Positions 1 to 5,713 are shown, counted from the stretch's first letter. The stretch is 10,422 nt of DNA from Candidatus Omnitrophota bacterium (GCA_016206815.1 JACQQT010000046.1:1-10422); one strand, 5' to 3'. Numbers and translations: made by a program. The notes: generated by a model not told the origin, from the letters alone.

Positions 1-616
1 CAAAGAAACATTGCAAAAAGAGAATCACTTGACGGCGGATCCCGAGATTCCTCTCTTTGGATTTGTGGGACGGTTGGTGGATCAAAAAGGTTTGGATCTG
101 TTGGTTCCGGCCGTTGAGGAAATGGCCAAAGCCAATTGGCAATTGGTCCTGCTGGGCACGGGTGACGATGAGTATCATCAAGCACTCCGGGTGCTTCAAA
201 CGAGGCATCCGAAACAGATCGGACTCAATATTACCTTCGATGAAAAGTTAGCCAAACGGGTTTATAGCGGCGTTGATATTTTCTTGCTGCCGTCGCGTTA
301 TGAGCCGTGCGGCCTAGGTCAAATGTTTGCGCTTCGTTTCGGAACGGTTCCGCTCGTCCGAGCAACGGGCGGTTTGGCGGACACCGTTCAGGAATTTGAT
401 CCAAAAACGGGTGAGGGAAATGGGTTTGTGTTCTCCCGCTATCAAACTGGCGATTTATGGACGGCGATGCGGCGGGCTGTAGCTGCTTATCGAGATCAAA
501 AGGTGTGGACGAAACTAATGGGAAATGGAATGGCGTGTGATTTTTCGTGGACGCAATCCGCCCGCCGTTATGTGGCGCTGTATGAGCGCGCAGAAAGAAA
601 ACCAATCAAGGTATAG
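1..616 (+). CDS. glgA: Glycogen synthase, C-terminal part (5' end outside window)
   Basis: This gene would transfer glucose from ADP-glucose (or UDP-glucose) to the end of a growing alpha-1,4-glucan in the cytoplasm. The reading frame is already open at base 2, so only the last ~204 residues (the C-terminal Rossmann domain of a GT-B glycosyltransferase, family GT5) are present. Visible hallmarks are GFVGRLVDQKGLDLL, the segment VDIFLLPSRYEPCGLGQ with the conserved family glutamate in EPCGL, and RATGGLADTV, all typical of bacterial GlgA. The TTG at base 11 could be read as a start but lies inside the conserved domain, so it is not the true start. The gene ends with TAG at 614-616, ten bases before thiG, suggesting one transcript. 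Nothing looks damaged in the visible part. The family call is firm; the nucleotide-sugar preference cannot be read from this fragment. Confidence 0.95.
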   Translation, partial: KETLQKENHLTADPEIPLFGFVGRLVDQKGLDLLVPAVEEMAKANWQLVLLGTGDDEYHQALRVLQTRHPKQIGLNITFDEKLAKRVYSGVDIFLLPSRYEPCGLGQMFALRFGTVPLVRATGGLADTVQEFDPKTGEGNGFVFSRYQTGDLWTAMRRAVAAYRDQKVWTKLMGNGMACDFSWTQSARRYVALYERAERKPIKV

Positions 617-625
617 AGGTGTCGA

Positions 626-1456
626 GTGACGGATCGATTAAAAGTTGGATCGTACGAATTTCATTCGCGGTTGATCGTCGGAACGGGCAAGTACAGTTCG
701 TTTGAGGTAATGGTGCGTGCCCATCAAGCTTCCGGTGCCGATTTAGTCACGGTCGCAATTGCCAGAGTGAAGCTCTCTTCGGTACCAGGTACAACGGTGC
801 CAGGTTCACAGAACCCGGCACCGGCTGTAATAAATCAACCGGGCGAGAAAACAATGCTGGATTATATCGACCGCAACCGGTTTACCATTCTTCCGAATAC
901 CGCAGGGGCCTACACGGCCGAGGATGCGATTCGGATTGCGCGTTTGGCGAAAGCCGCCGGGATTGGCAGTTTAGTGAAACTAGAAGTTTTGGGAGACCCC
1001 AAAACGCTTCTTCCGGATGTCGTTGCGCTTCTTCAGGCCACTGAGGTTTTGGTGAAAGAAGGTTTCACGGTGATGCCTTACACAAATGACGACCCCATTA
1101 TTGCGAAAAAGCTTGAAGATTTGGGCGCGGCTTGCGTGATGCCGCTTGCGGCGCCGATTGGTTCCGGCCGCGGGATTCAAAACCGGCTGAACATCAAATT
1201 CATCAAGGAAGCGGTTTCGGTTCCCGTGATTGTGGATGCCGGTGTGGGAACAGCATCGGACGCTTCCATTTGCATGGAGCTCGGAGCGGACGGTGTGTTG
1301 ATGAATACCGCAATTGCGGGCGCGCAAGATCCGGTGTTGATGGCTGAAGCGATGAAAGAAGCGGTTACTTCGGGCCGAAAGGCTTTTTTGGCGGGCCGCA
1401 TTCCGATGAAAGAATATGCTTCGGCCTCCAGCCCTCAAGAAGGTCTGAAGGTCTAA
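626..1456 (+). CDS. thiG: Thiazole synthase ThiG, with an in-frame palindromic insertion
   Basis: ThiG builds the thiazole phosphate half of thiamine from 1-deoxy-D-xylulose 5-phosphate, dehydroglycine and ThiS thiocarboxylate, as a cytoplasmic TIM barrel. Family signatures are GTGKYSSFE near residue 20, LPNTAGAYTAEDA near 89, VKLEVLGDPKTLLPD near 117 (K118 is the expected Schiff-base lysine), APIGSGRGI near 176, VIVDAGVGTASDA near 201 and AGRIPMKEYASASSP near 256. The start is GTG at 626, with GAGGT at 616-620 as ribosome site. At 276 residues the protein is longer than usual. About 18 residues near 51-68 (VPGT and VPGS repeats rich in P and G) have no counterpart in the typical family sequence as I remember it, and they coincide with a DNA palindrome. 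The usual RR after TVA is IAR here. leuB begins at the base after the stop. ThiS, ThiF and ThiH or ThiO are not in the window. Confidence 0.95.
   Translation: MTDRLKVGSYEFHSRLIVGTGKYSSFEVMVRAHQASGADLVTVAIARVKLSSVPGTTVPGSQNPAPAVINQPGEKTMLDYIDRNRFTILPNTAGAYTAEDAIRIARLAKAAGIGSLVKLEVLGDPKTLLPDVVALLQATEVLVKEGFTVMPYTNDDPIIAKKLEDLGAACVMPLAAPIGSGRGIQNRLNIKFIKEAVSVPVIVDAGVGTASDASICMELGADGVLMNTAIAGAQDPVLMAEAMKEAVTSGRKAFLAGRIPMKEYASASSPQEGLKV
782..828 (+). repeat. Short palindromic repeat inserted in thiG
   Basis: The core at 796-822 is an inverted repeat: GGTGCCAGGTTC at 796-807, a 3-base loop ACA, and GAACCCGGCACC at 811-822, pairing at 11 of 12 positions with one G-T pair. It is preceded by a degenerate direct copy, so that 782-796 and 797-811 match at 11 of 15 bases with a period of five codons. 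The block encodes a Pro/Gly-rich stretch that ThiG homologues usually lack. The palindromic structure is seen directly. Identity as a mobile repeat of the REP or Rickettsia-palindromic-element type is inference. Confidence 0.7.
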
Positions 1457-2530
1457 ATGTATAAGATTTTGGTGTTACCCGGAGATGGGGTCGGCCGAGA
1501 AGTCGTTGGCGAAGCTGAAAAGGTGTTGAAAAAAGTTGCTTCGGTTGCGCACCTTGTGTTTGAAACAAAAGAAGCCGAAGTAGGCGGCGCTTCGATCGAT
1601 CGAAACGGTGTTCCGATTACGGCTGATGTTTTGAAACAGGCAAAAGATTCCGACGCCGTTCTTTTGGGCGCCGTGGGCGGCCCGAAATGGGACCAGCTTG
1701 CTTATGCGGTGCGTCCTGAGCAAGCACTCCTCGCACTCAGGAAAGAGCTCGGACTCTACGCCAATTTAAGACCGGCGACGGTGGATCCCAGTTTAATTGA
1801 TGTCTCCACGTTGAAACGCGAAATCGTGGAAGGAGTCGATATTCTGGTGGTCCGGGAATTGACCGGCGGAATTTACTTTGGAACACCGAAAGGAATTGAA
1901 AAAACTCGAGATGGTTCGGAGCGGGGTTTTAACACCGAAACTTATTCAACGCACGAGATCGAGCGGATTGCGCTGAAAGCGTTTGAACTGGCGCGGAAGA
2001 GACGGCGGAAAGTCGTGTCCGTCGACAAAGCGAATATTTTGGAATCCAGCGAACTCTGGCGCAGAGTCGTCTCCGGCATCGGGAAACGTTTTCCGGATGT
2101 CCAATTGTCCCATTTGTATGTGGACAATTGCGCGATGCAGCTCATTCGCAATCCCAAACAATTTGACGTGATTGTGACGACCAATATGTTCGGAGATATT
2201 TTAAGCGATGAAGCTGCCATGCTGACCGGTTCGATCGGCATGCTGCCTTCCGCAAGTTTGGGCGATACGCATGCCTTGTATGAACCGGTACACGGAAGCG
2301 CTCCCGATATTGCCGGCAAGGATCAGGCGAATCCCATTGCGACGATTCTTTCGGTGGCGATGATGCTTCGCTATACGTTTCAGCTGCATGATTTGGCCCT
2401 TGCCGTAGAAGCGGCGGTTCGGGGTGTGCTGAAAGAAGGTTTCAGGACGCAGGACCTTGCTGAGGATTCTAAACAAACAGTTCCTTGCAGCAAAATGGGT
2501 GATTTGATTGTAGAGAGGATCAAACATTGA
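1457..2530 (+). CDS. leuB: 3-isopropylmalate dehydrogenase
   Basis: LeuB oxidises and decarboxylates 3-isopropylmalate with NAD+ to 2-oxoisocaproate in leucine synthesis, as a cytoplasmic homodimer. The full 357-residue length matches the family. Visible features are LPGDGVGREVV at the N-terminus, RPEQALLALRKELGLYANLRP with R95 and R105, R133 in VVREL, Y140 in GGIYFG, K191 in VDKANIL, D223 in VDNCAMQ, D247 and D251 in NMFGDILSDEAAML, and HGSAPDIAGKDQANP. The aspartate D284 in that last motif is typical of NAD-specific LeuB rather than NADP isocitrate dehydrogenase. The ATG follows the thiG stop codon directly, so translation is probably coupled. The end overlaps asd by TTGA. The tartrate/3-isopropylmalate dehydrogenase paralogues are an alternative, but the motif set favours LeuB. 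Confidence 0.95.
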   Translation: MYKILVLPGDGVGREVVGEAEKVLKKVASVAHLVFETKEAEVGGASIDRNGVPITADVLKQAKDSDAVLLGAVGGPKWDQLAYAVRPEQALLALRKELGLYANLRPATVDPSLIDVSTLKREIVEGVDILVVRELTGGIYFGTPKGIEKTRDGSERGFNTETYSTHEIERIALKAFELARKRRRKVVSVDKANILESSELWRRVVSGIGKRFPDVQLSHLYVDNCAMQLIRNPKQFDVIVTTNMFGDILSDEAAMLTGSIGMLPSASLGDTHALYEPVHGSAPDIAGKDQANPIATILSVAMMLRYTFQLHDLALAVEAAVRGVLKEGFRTQDLAEDSKQTVPCSKMGDLIVERIKH

Positions 2531-3546
2531 AGAAAAAAACCAAATATAACGTTGCGATTGTGGGCGTGACCGGTGCCGTCGGCCAAGAAATGGTGAAAAT
2601 TCTTGAGGAACGGAAATTTCCGGTTGCCAAGCTCCGGTTGTTGGCATCTTCCCGCTCAAAGGGAAAAGAAGTCAAATTTGAAAGCCAAAAAATTAAAATC
2701 GAAGAGCTCACGTTCCAAAAATCCGCCTTTGAAGGCGTTGATATTGTTTTGTCGAGTGCGGGAAGTTCGGTCAGCAAGCAATTTGCCCCTCAGGCGGTTC
2801 AAGCCGGAGCAGTCGTGATCGACAACACCAGCGCGTTTCGAATGGACCCGGAAGTGCCTTTGGTGATTCCTGAAATTAATGCAGGTGATATCGCCAAACA
2901 CAAGGGGATGATCGCCAATCCCAATTGTTCTGCGATCATTATGCTGATGGCGATTGCACCGCTTTATAAGAAACGCAAAATCCGGCGTGTGATTTGCGCG
3001 ACTTATCAGTCTGCAAGCGGCGCCGGCGCTAAAGCGATGCGGGAGCTTGAGACACAGACGAAAGACTTTTTAGAAGGGAAGCCCGTCCAGAAAGAAGCGT
3101 TTCCGTATCAGATTGCCTTCAACCTTTTTTCTCACAACAGTCCGGTTTCCGACAACGGTTACAACGAAGAAGAGTTGAAGGTGATCCAGGAGTCCATGAA
3201 AATTTTGCACGATGACAAAATCAAAATCGGGATTACCTGCATCCGTGTTCCTGTTTTCAGGGCGCATTCTCAAGCCATCGTGGTGGAGTTTGACCAAAAG
3301 CCGTCGCCTGAGGAAGCACGCAAAATTCTTTCCGAAGCACCCGGCGTTTGTGTGGTGGACGATCCCAAGAAGAATTATTTTCCGATGCCGATTGAAGCGA
3401 GCGGCAAAGACGGCGTTTTGGTGGGGCGGATTCGCAAAGATCTTTCCCATGAAAATGCCTTGGCCTTATTTGTGGCAGGCGACCAACTCCGCAAAGGCGC
3501 TGCCTTAAACGCCATCCAAATCGCTGAAGTTTTGGTTAAGTCTTGA
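2527..3546 (+). CDS. asd: Aspartate-semialdehyde dehydrogenase
   Basis: Asd reduces L-aspartyl phosphate with NADPH to aspartate semialdehyde, the branch point towards lysine, diaminopimelate, threonine and methionine. The 339 residues start with a Rossmann motif, GVTGAVGQ, near 13. They continue with SAGSSVSKQFAP near 77, NTSAFRMDPEVPLVIPEIN near 100, the active-site cysteine C134 in NPNCSAI, Q161 in TYQSASGAGA, R240 in CIRVPVF and H247 in RAHSQA, and end with DLSHENALALFVAGDQLRKGAALN. The start is TTG at 2527, overlapping the leuB stop as TTGA; GAGAGG near 2513-2518 is a well-placed ribosome site. This is the last gene of the glgA-thiG-leuB-asd run. No clear intrinsic terminator was seen after it. 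The subtype resembles the common bacterial Asd family, and all catalytic residues are present. Confidence 0.95.
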   Translation: MKKKTKYNVAIVGVTGAVGQEMVKILEERKFPVAKLRLLASSRSKGKEVKFESQKIKIEELTFQKSAFEGVDIVLSSAGSSVSKQFAPQAVQAGAVVIDNTSAFRMDPEVPLVIPEINAGDIAKHKGMIANPNCSAIIMLMAIAPLYKKRKIRRVICATYQSASGAGAKAMRELETQTKDFLEGKPVQKEAFPYQIAFNLFSHNSPVSDNGYNEEELKVIQESMKILHDDKIKIGITCIRVPVFRAHSQAIVVEFDQKPSPEEARKILSEAPGVCVVDDPKKNYFPMPIEASGKDGVLVGRIRKDLSHENALALFVAGDQLRKGAALNAIQIAEVLVKS

Positions 3547-3557
3547 ACGGCATATCC

Positions 3558-3637
3558 AAATTGGGGGACACGAAAAAAATTTGAGATAAGCATAAATAAA
3601 TGAATATCTTCGGAATTTGCATTGAACACCCCAATTT
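3558..3637. repeat. Inverted repeat AAATTGGGG / CCCCAATTT
   Basis: AAATTGGGG at 3558-3566 and CCCCAATTT at 3629-3637 are exact 9-bp inverted copies enclosing 62 mostly AT-rich bases with no gene. The right arm lies inside the spacer of the promoter at 3622-3649. It could be a remnant of a small transposon-like element or an operator-like dyad. I see nothing else in the asd 3' flank. Confidence 0.4.
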
Positions 3638-3649
3638 TTCTGCTATCAT
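3622..3649 (+). promoter_or_regulatory. Candidate sigma-70 promoter before the structured RNA
   Basis: TTGAAC at 3622-3627 and TATCAT at 3644-3649 are separated by 16 bases, with a TG one base upstream of the -10 box (extended -10). Transcription would start near 3656. Today it would drive the RNA and ORF6N gene. If that unit is an insertion, this was probably the truA promoter originally. Confidence 0.6.
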
Positions 3650-3659
3650 ATTCTTCACA

Positions 3660-3668
3660 TTCAGGGTT
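3660..3668 (+). repeat. Left copy of 9-bp direct repeat TTCAGGGTT
   Basis: TTCAGGGTT here is repeated exactly at 4382-4390. The two copies bracket the RNA plus ORF6N unit and could be a target-site duplication from its insertion. Confidence 0.5.
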
Positions 3669-3782
3669 GTGGGCGTCCCCTAAGAAGCCGTCCCGCGGAA
3701 AGATCGGCCGTCACGGTAGACGATTTCCTTAATCGTTACCGTGCGGTACTTGATCGATGGAAATCAAGTGCAGAAACGATTT

Positions 3783-3807
3783 ACCCTCCAAAACGGAGGG
3801 TTTTTTT
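3783..3807 (+). terminator. Intrinsic terminator overlapping the ORF6N ribosome site
   Basis: ACCCTCC (3783-3789) and GGAGGGT (3795-3801) form a 7-bp stem around the loop AAAAC, followed at once by a run of T through 3807, the standard shape of a rho-independent terminator. The next base is the A of the ORF6N ATG at 3808. GGAGGG (3795-3800) is also a near-perfect Shine-Dalgarno sequence at 7-base spacing. The hairpin can therefore stop transcription and also hide the ribosome site of any read-through message. AGGGT at 3663-3667 could pair with ACCCT at 3783-3787 as an alternative fold. Confidence 0.75.
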
Positions 3808-4353
3808 ATGTCTAAAAAAGCAAAGAAGAATATGGCAGGAGACCTTGTTGACCCAACCTTGATTGAACGCAGGATTTTTACGGTTCGCGGCTACAAGGTG
3901 ATGCTGGATAGCGATCTGGCTCAACTCTACGGAGTTTCTACCAGCGCTTTGATTCAGGCTGTAAAGAGGAACCAAAAACGTTTCCCAGCTGATTTTACGT
4001 ATCAGTTGACTAGAAAAGAACTTGCAATCTTGAGATCACAATTTGTGACCTCAAGTTGGGGTGGTAGAAGATACTTACCGTACGTGTTTACAGAGCATGG
4101 AGCCTTGATGGCCGCCAGCGTTTTAAATAGCAAAAGGGCGGTTGCGGTGAGTATCTATGTGATCCGCGCATTTATCCGTTTGCGAGAGACTTTTCTGGAC
4201 AATCAAATTCTTCAATTCCGGCTCAAAGAAATTGAAGATTTGCTTCTGGAACATGACGCTACGCTTGAAGGAGTCCTTGAAAAACTCCGACTGCTTTTTC
4301 TATCCAAAAAGCCCGGCGCCATTGATTTCCAATCTGAGAATGGAAATTCCTGA
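3808..4353 (+). CDS. ORF6N-domain protein
   Basis: The 181-residue protein carries an ORF6N domain at about residues 18-106. Visible motifs are IFTVRGYKVMLDSDLAQLYGV, VKRNQKRFPADFTYQLT, and WGGRRYLPYVFTEHGALMAA followed by SVLNS. ORF6N (related to phage Ant/KilA-N modules) is thought to bind DNA. These proteins are frequent in phages and as accessory genes in environmental bacteria, and their cellular role is mostly unknown. Residues ~125-165 look helical and coiled-coil-like. There is no signal peptide or membrane segment. I chose ATG 3808 because GGAGGG sits 7 bases upstream; the frame also opens at ATG 3757, but that start would translate through the terminator and has no ribosome site. 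The gene lies alone between asd and truA, behind a structured RNA and between 9-bp direct repeats, so it looks like a recent accessory arrival. Family call firm; function unknown. Confidence 0.9.
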   Translation: MSKKAKKNMAGDLVDPTLIERRIFTVRGYKVMLDSDLAQLYGVSTSALIQAVKRNQKRFPADFTYQLTRKELAILRSQFVTSSWGGRRYLPYVFTEHGALMAASVLNSKRAVAVSIYVIRAFIRLRETFLDNQILQFRLKEIEDLLLEHDATLEGVLEKLRLLFLSKKPGAIDFQSENGNS

Positions 4354-4381
4354 GGAAATAAAAAAGTACACCTTCCAAAAG

Positions 4382-4390
4382 TTCAGGGTT
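4382..4390 (+). repeat. Right copy of 9-bp direct repeat TTCAGGGTT
   Basis: Exact copy of the repeat at 3660-3668. It lies 21 bases before the truA ATG. TAAAAT at 4390-4395 overlaps its last base and could serve as a weak -10 box for truA, although no convincing -35 box was found. Confidence 0.5.
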
Positions 4391-4411
4391 AAAATACATA
4401 CCTAAAACCTC

Positions 4412-5152
4412 ATGCGCAAAATTAAACTCACGGTTGAATATGACGGCACGCATTTTTTTGGATTTCAAATCCAAAAAAGGGCAAGGACCGTCCAAAGCGA
4501 ATTAGAATCCGCGCTCAAGAAACTTTTTCAGGAAAAGATCAAAGTAATTGGTGCCGGCCGCACGGATTCCGGCGTCCATGCCGAAGGTCAGGTTGCGCAT
4601 TTTTCAACGACTAACGATGTGCTGCCGATTTTCAAAATCAGGCTGGGCCTGAATCGTTATCTTCCGGAAGATTTAGCAGTGATTGCAGCAGAAGAAGTTC
4701 CCCCTTCTTTTCACGCGCAGTTTAGCGCCAAGCGCAAGAGGTATGAGTATCGTGTTTTAAATTCCAAAGCCCGCCGGCCGATCGAACGTTTCCGCTCTTT
4801 TTATTTTCCGTATCCCTTGGATTTGGCGAAAATGAAACGCACAGCCCGGCTTCTTTCAGGCAAACACGATTTCCGCGCGTTTGAGGCCAGCGGAGGGCGC
4901 CGGAAGCATGCGGTTCGAATGATTCGCCGGCTTCAAGTCAAAAAAACGGGGAATATCATTTGTTTTACAGTCGAGGCGGATGGCTTTCTCTACAAGATGG
5001 TCCGGAGCATTGTGGGGACGCTCCTTGAAGTAGGGCAAAATCGGTTAAAATTAGCCGATTTTAAGCGGATGATCACCTTCAAAAACCGTCGATTAGTTGG
5101 CCCTACGGCTCCGCCTCAAGGTCTTACCCTAAAGCAGGTAATTTATCGGTAG
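4412..5152 (+). CDS. truA: tRNA pseudouridine(38-40) synthase TruA
   Basis: TruA converts uridines 38, 39 and 40 of the tRNA anticodon stem-loop to pseudouridine, as a cytoplasmic homodimer without cofactor. At 246 residues it has normal family length. Motifs seen are LTVEYDGTHFFGFQIQ near 6, the catalytic motif GAGRTDSGVHAEGQVAHF near 47 with nucleophile D52, KRYEYRVLN near 110, KHDFRAFEASG near 150 and ADGFLYKMVRSIVGTLLEVG near 190. ATG 4412 matches the usual start, but no Shine-Dalgarno sequence precedes it; the bases just upstream read CCTAAAACCTC. The upstream gap of 58 bases contains the right copy of the direct repeat, and the ancestral promoter may be the one now at 3622-3649. The stop codon TAG overlaps the first base of a perfect palindrome. 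The gene looks intact. Confidence 0.95.
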   Translation: MRKIKLTVEYDGTHFFGFQIQKRARTVQSELESALKKLFQEKIKVIGAGRTDSGVHAEGQVAHFSTTNDVLPIFKIRLGLNRYLPEDLAVIAAEEVPPSFHAQFSAKRKRYEYRVLNSKARRPIERFRSFYFPYPLDLAKMKRTARLLSGKHDFRAFEASGGRRKHAVRMIRRLQVKKTGNIICFTVEADGFLYKMVRSIVGTLLEVGQNRLKLADFKRMITFKNRRLVGPTAPPQGLTLKQVIYR

Positions 5153-5173
5153 GGGCGTATTGCAATACGCCCC
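5152..5173. repeat. REP-like perfect palindrome after truA
   Basis: A perfect 22-bp palindrome has arms GGGGCGTATTG and CAATACGCCCC with no spacer. Its first G is the last base of the truA stop codon. No T-run follows, so it is not a standard intrinsic terminator, although a hairpin here could still protect or end the truA message. Palindromes of the form GGGGCG...CGCCCC are common as dispersed REP-like repeats in environmental bacteria; that link is from general knowledge and was not tested here. Confidence 0.75.
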
Positions 5174-5196
5174 GACGTGAATTTTATGTGAATTCT

Positions 5197-5226
5197 TTGA
5201 CAAAAGGGAGGCGCTTCTGCTATACT
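5197..5226 (+). promoter_or_regulatory. Strong sigma-70 promoter of rplM-rpsI
   Basis: TTGACA at 5197-5202 and TATACT at 5221-5226 are separated by 18 bases, with TG one base before the -10 box. The start point would be near 5233, giving a 5' leader of about 40 bases. GAGGCGC at 5208-5214 and GCGCCTC at 5228-5234 form a 7-bp dyad around the -10 box, which could be an operator or incidental. Confidence 0.8.
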
Positions 5227-5228
5227 TG

Positions 5229-5252
5229 CGCCTCTTTTCGCCTTAAGAGGCG
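5229..5252 (+). promoter_or_regulatory. Hairpin in the rplM leader
   Basis: CGCCTCTT at 5229-5236 and AAGAGGCG at 5245-5252 are exact inverted copies around the 8-base loop TTCGCCTT. The fold would sit at the extreme 5' end of the rplM message if transcription starts just upstream; a start at 5233 would truncate the stem. Ribosomal protein operons, including rplM-rpsI, are often feedback-controlled through leader hairpins. That role here is inference. Confidence 0.45.
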
Positions 5253-5273
5253 ATTTCCCCAAAGGATTATGTG

Positions 5274-5702
5274 ATGAAAACCTATTTACCAAAATTAAGT
5301 GAAATTGAACGGAAATGCTTCTTGGTCGATGCCAACGGGCAGATTTTGGGCCGGCTGGCTACGCGATTGGCGACTATTCTGATGGGAAAGGACGAGCCTT
5401 TCTATACTCCCCATCTGGAATGCGGCGATCAAGTGATCGTGATTAATGCGAAAGGCATTCGCGTCACCGGACGGAAGGCAAAAGAGAAGATCTATCAACA
5501 TTACAGCGGCTATCCCGGCGGAAGAAACACTTGCACCTTCGAAGAACTTCAGGCGGTAAAGCCGGAGCTGATTATTTCGGAAGCGGTTCGAAGGATGCTT
5601 CCCAAAAATAGACTTGCCGAAAAAATGTTAAAGCGTCTCCGCGTGTACGCGGGGCCGGAACATCGGCAGGCAGCACAAAAACCGGTTCCCATTCAAATTT
5701 AG
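5274..5702 (+). CDS. rplM: 50S ribosomal protein L13
   Basis: L13 is an early-assembling protein of the large ribosomal subunit that binds 23S rRNA. The 142 residues match the family length. Recognisable segments are MKTYLPK at the start, LGRLATRLATILMGKDEP near 24, YTPHLECGDQVIVINAKGIRVTGRK near 43, YSGYPGG near 78, AVRRMLPKNRLAEKMLKRLRVYAGPEHRQAAQ near 103 and a PVPIQI tail. ATG 5274 is preferred over the adjacent in-frame GTG at 5271 because AAAGGA at 5261-5266 gives a better spacing and the family normally begins MKT. rpsI follows after 11 bases, the classic rplM-rpsI operon. The promoter lies at 5197-5226. Confidence 0.97.
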   Translation: MKTYLPKLSEIERKCFLVDANGQILGRLATRLATILMGKDEPFYTPHLECGDQVIVINAKGIRVTGRKAKEKIYQHYSGYPGGRNTCTFEELQAVKPELIISEAVRRMLPKNRLAEKMLKRLRVYAGPEHRQAAQKPVPIQI

Positions 5703-5713
5703 AAAAGGCCACC

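Larger units (their letters stand above)
3656..3807 (+). ncRNA. Candidate structured leader RNA or small RNA ahead of the ORF6N gene
   Basis: About 130 bases between the promoter and the T-run have no coding sequence of their own but hold several clean stems. One hairpin has CACGGTA (3712-3718) pairing with TACCGTG (3737-3743), continued by CGATT and AATCG around the loop TCCTT. Another has ACTTGAT (3748-3754) pairing with ATCAAGT (3763-3769). A third pairs GCCG (3687-3690) with CGGC (3705-3708), with TCC and GGA nested inside, and GGG-CGT-CCC forms a small hairpin at 3671-3679. The RNA ends at an intrinsic terminator. It does not match 6S RNA, SRP RNA, tmRNA, RNase P RNA or a riboswitch class that I can recognise. 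The transcript and its ends are inferred; the stems are seen. Confidence 0.55.

Noticed and set aside
231..605. Long open frames antisense to glgA, thiG, leuB, asd and AsmA
   Set aside because: They overlap conserved genes completely, show no recognisable domain and have no ribosome sites, so they are shadows.
3757..3807. Longer ORF6N protein starting at ATG 3757
   Set aside because: The extra 17 codons run through the terminator hairpin and have no ribosome site, while ATG 3808 has GGAGGG at ideal spacing.
3656..3807. 6S RNA, SRP RNA, tmRNA, RNase P RNA or hammerhead/twister ribozyme
   Set aside because: None of the conserved sequence motifs of these classes could be found, and the length or fold does not fit.
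3656..3807. Type III toxin-antitoxin locus
   Set aside because: The RNA has no tandem pseudoknot-like repeats, only three loose GSCGTCMCS-like motifs, and the protein is ORF6N rather than a ToxN-type ribonuclease. Only the gene layout is similar.
4325..4347. Hairpin ATTTCCA / TGGAAAT as terminator of the ORF6N gene
   Set aside because: It is short, AT-rich, lies inside the coding sequence and is followed by A-rich rather than T-rich sequence.
5152..5173. Intrinsic terminator of truA
   Set aside because: The palindrome is perfect but no T-run follows on the + strand, so it was listed as a repeat.
5271..5273. GTG start for rplM
   Set aside because: The adjacent ATG at 5274 has better spacing to AAAGGA and matches the family N-terminus MKTY.
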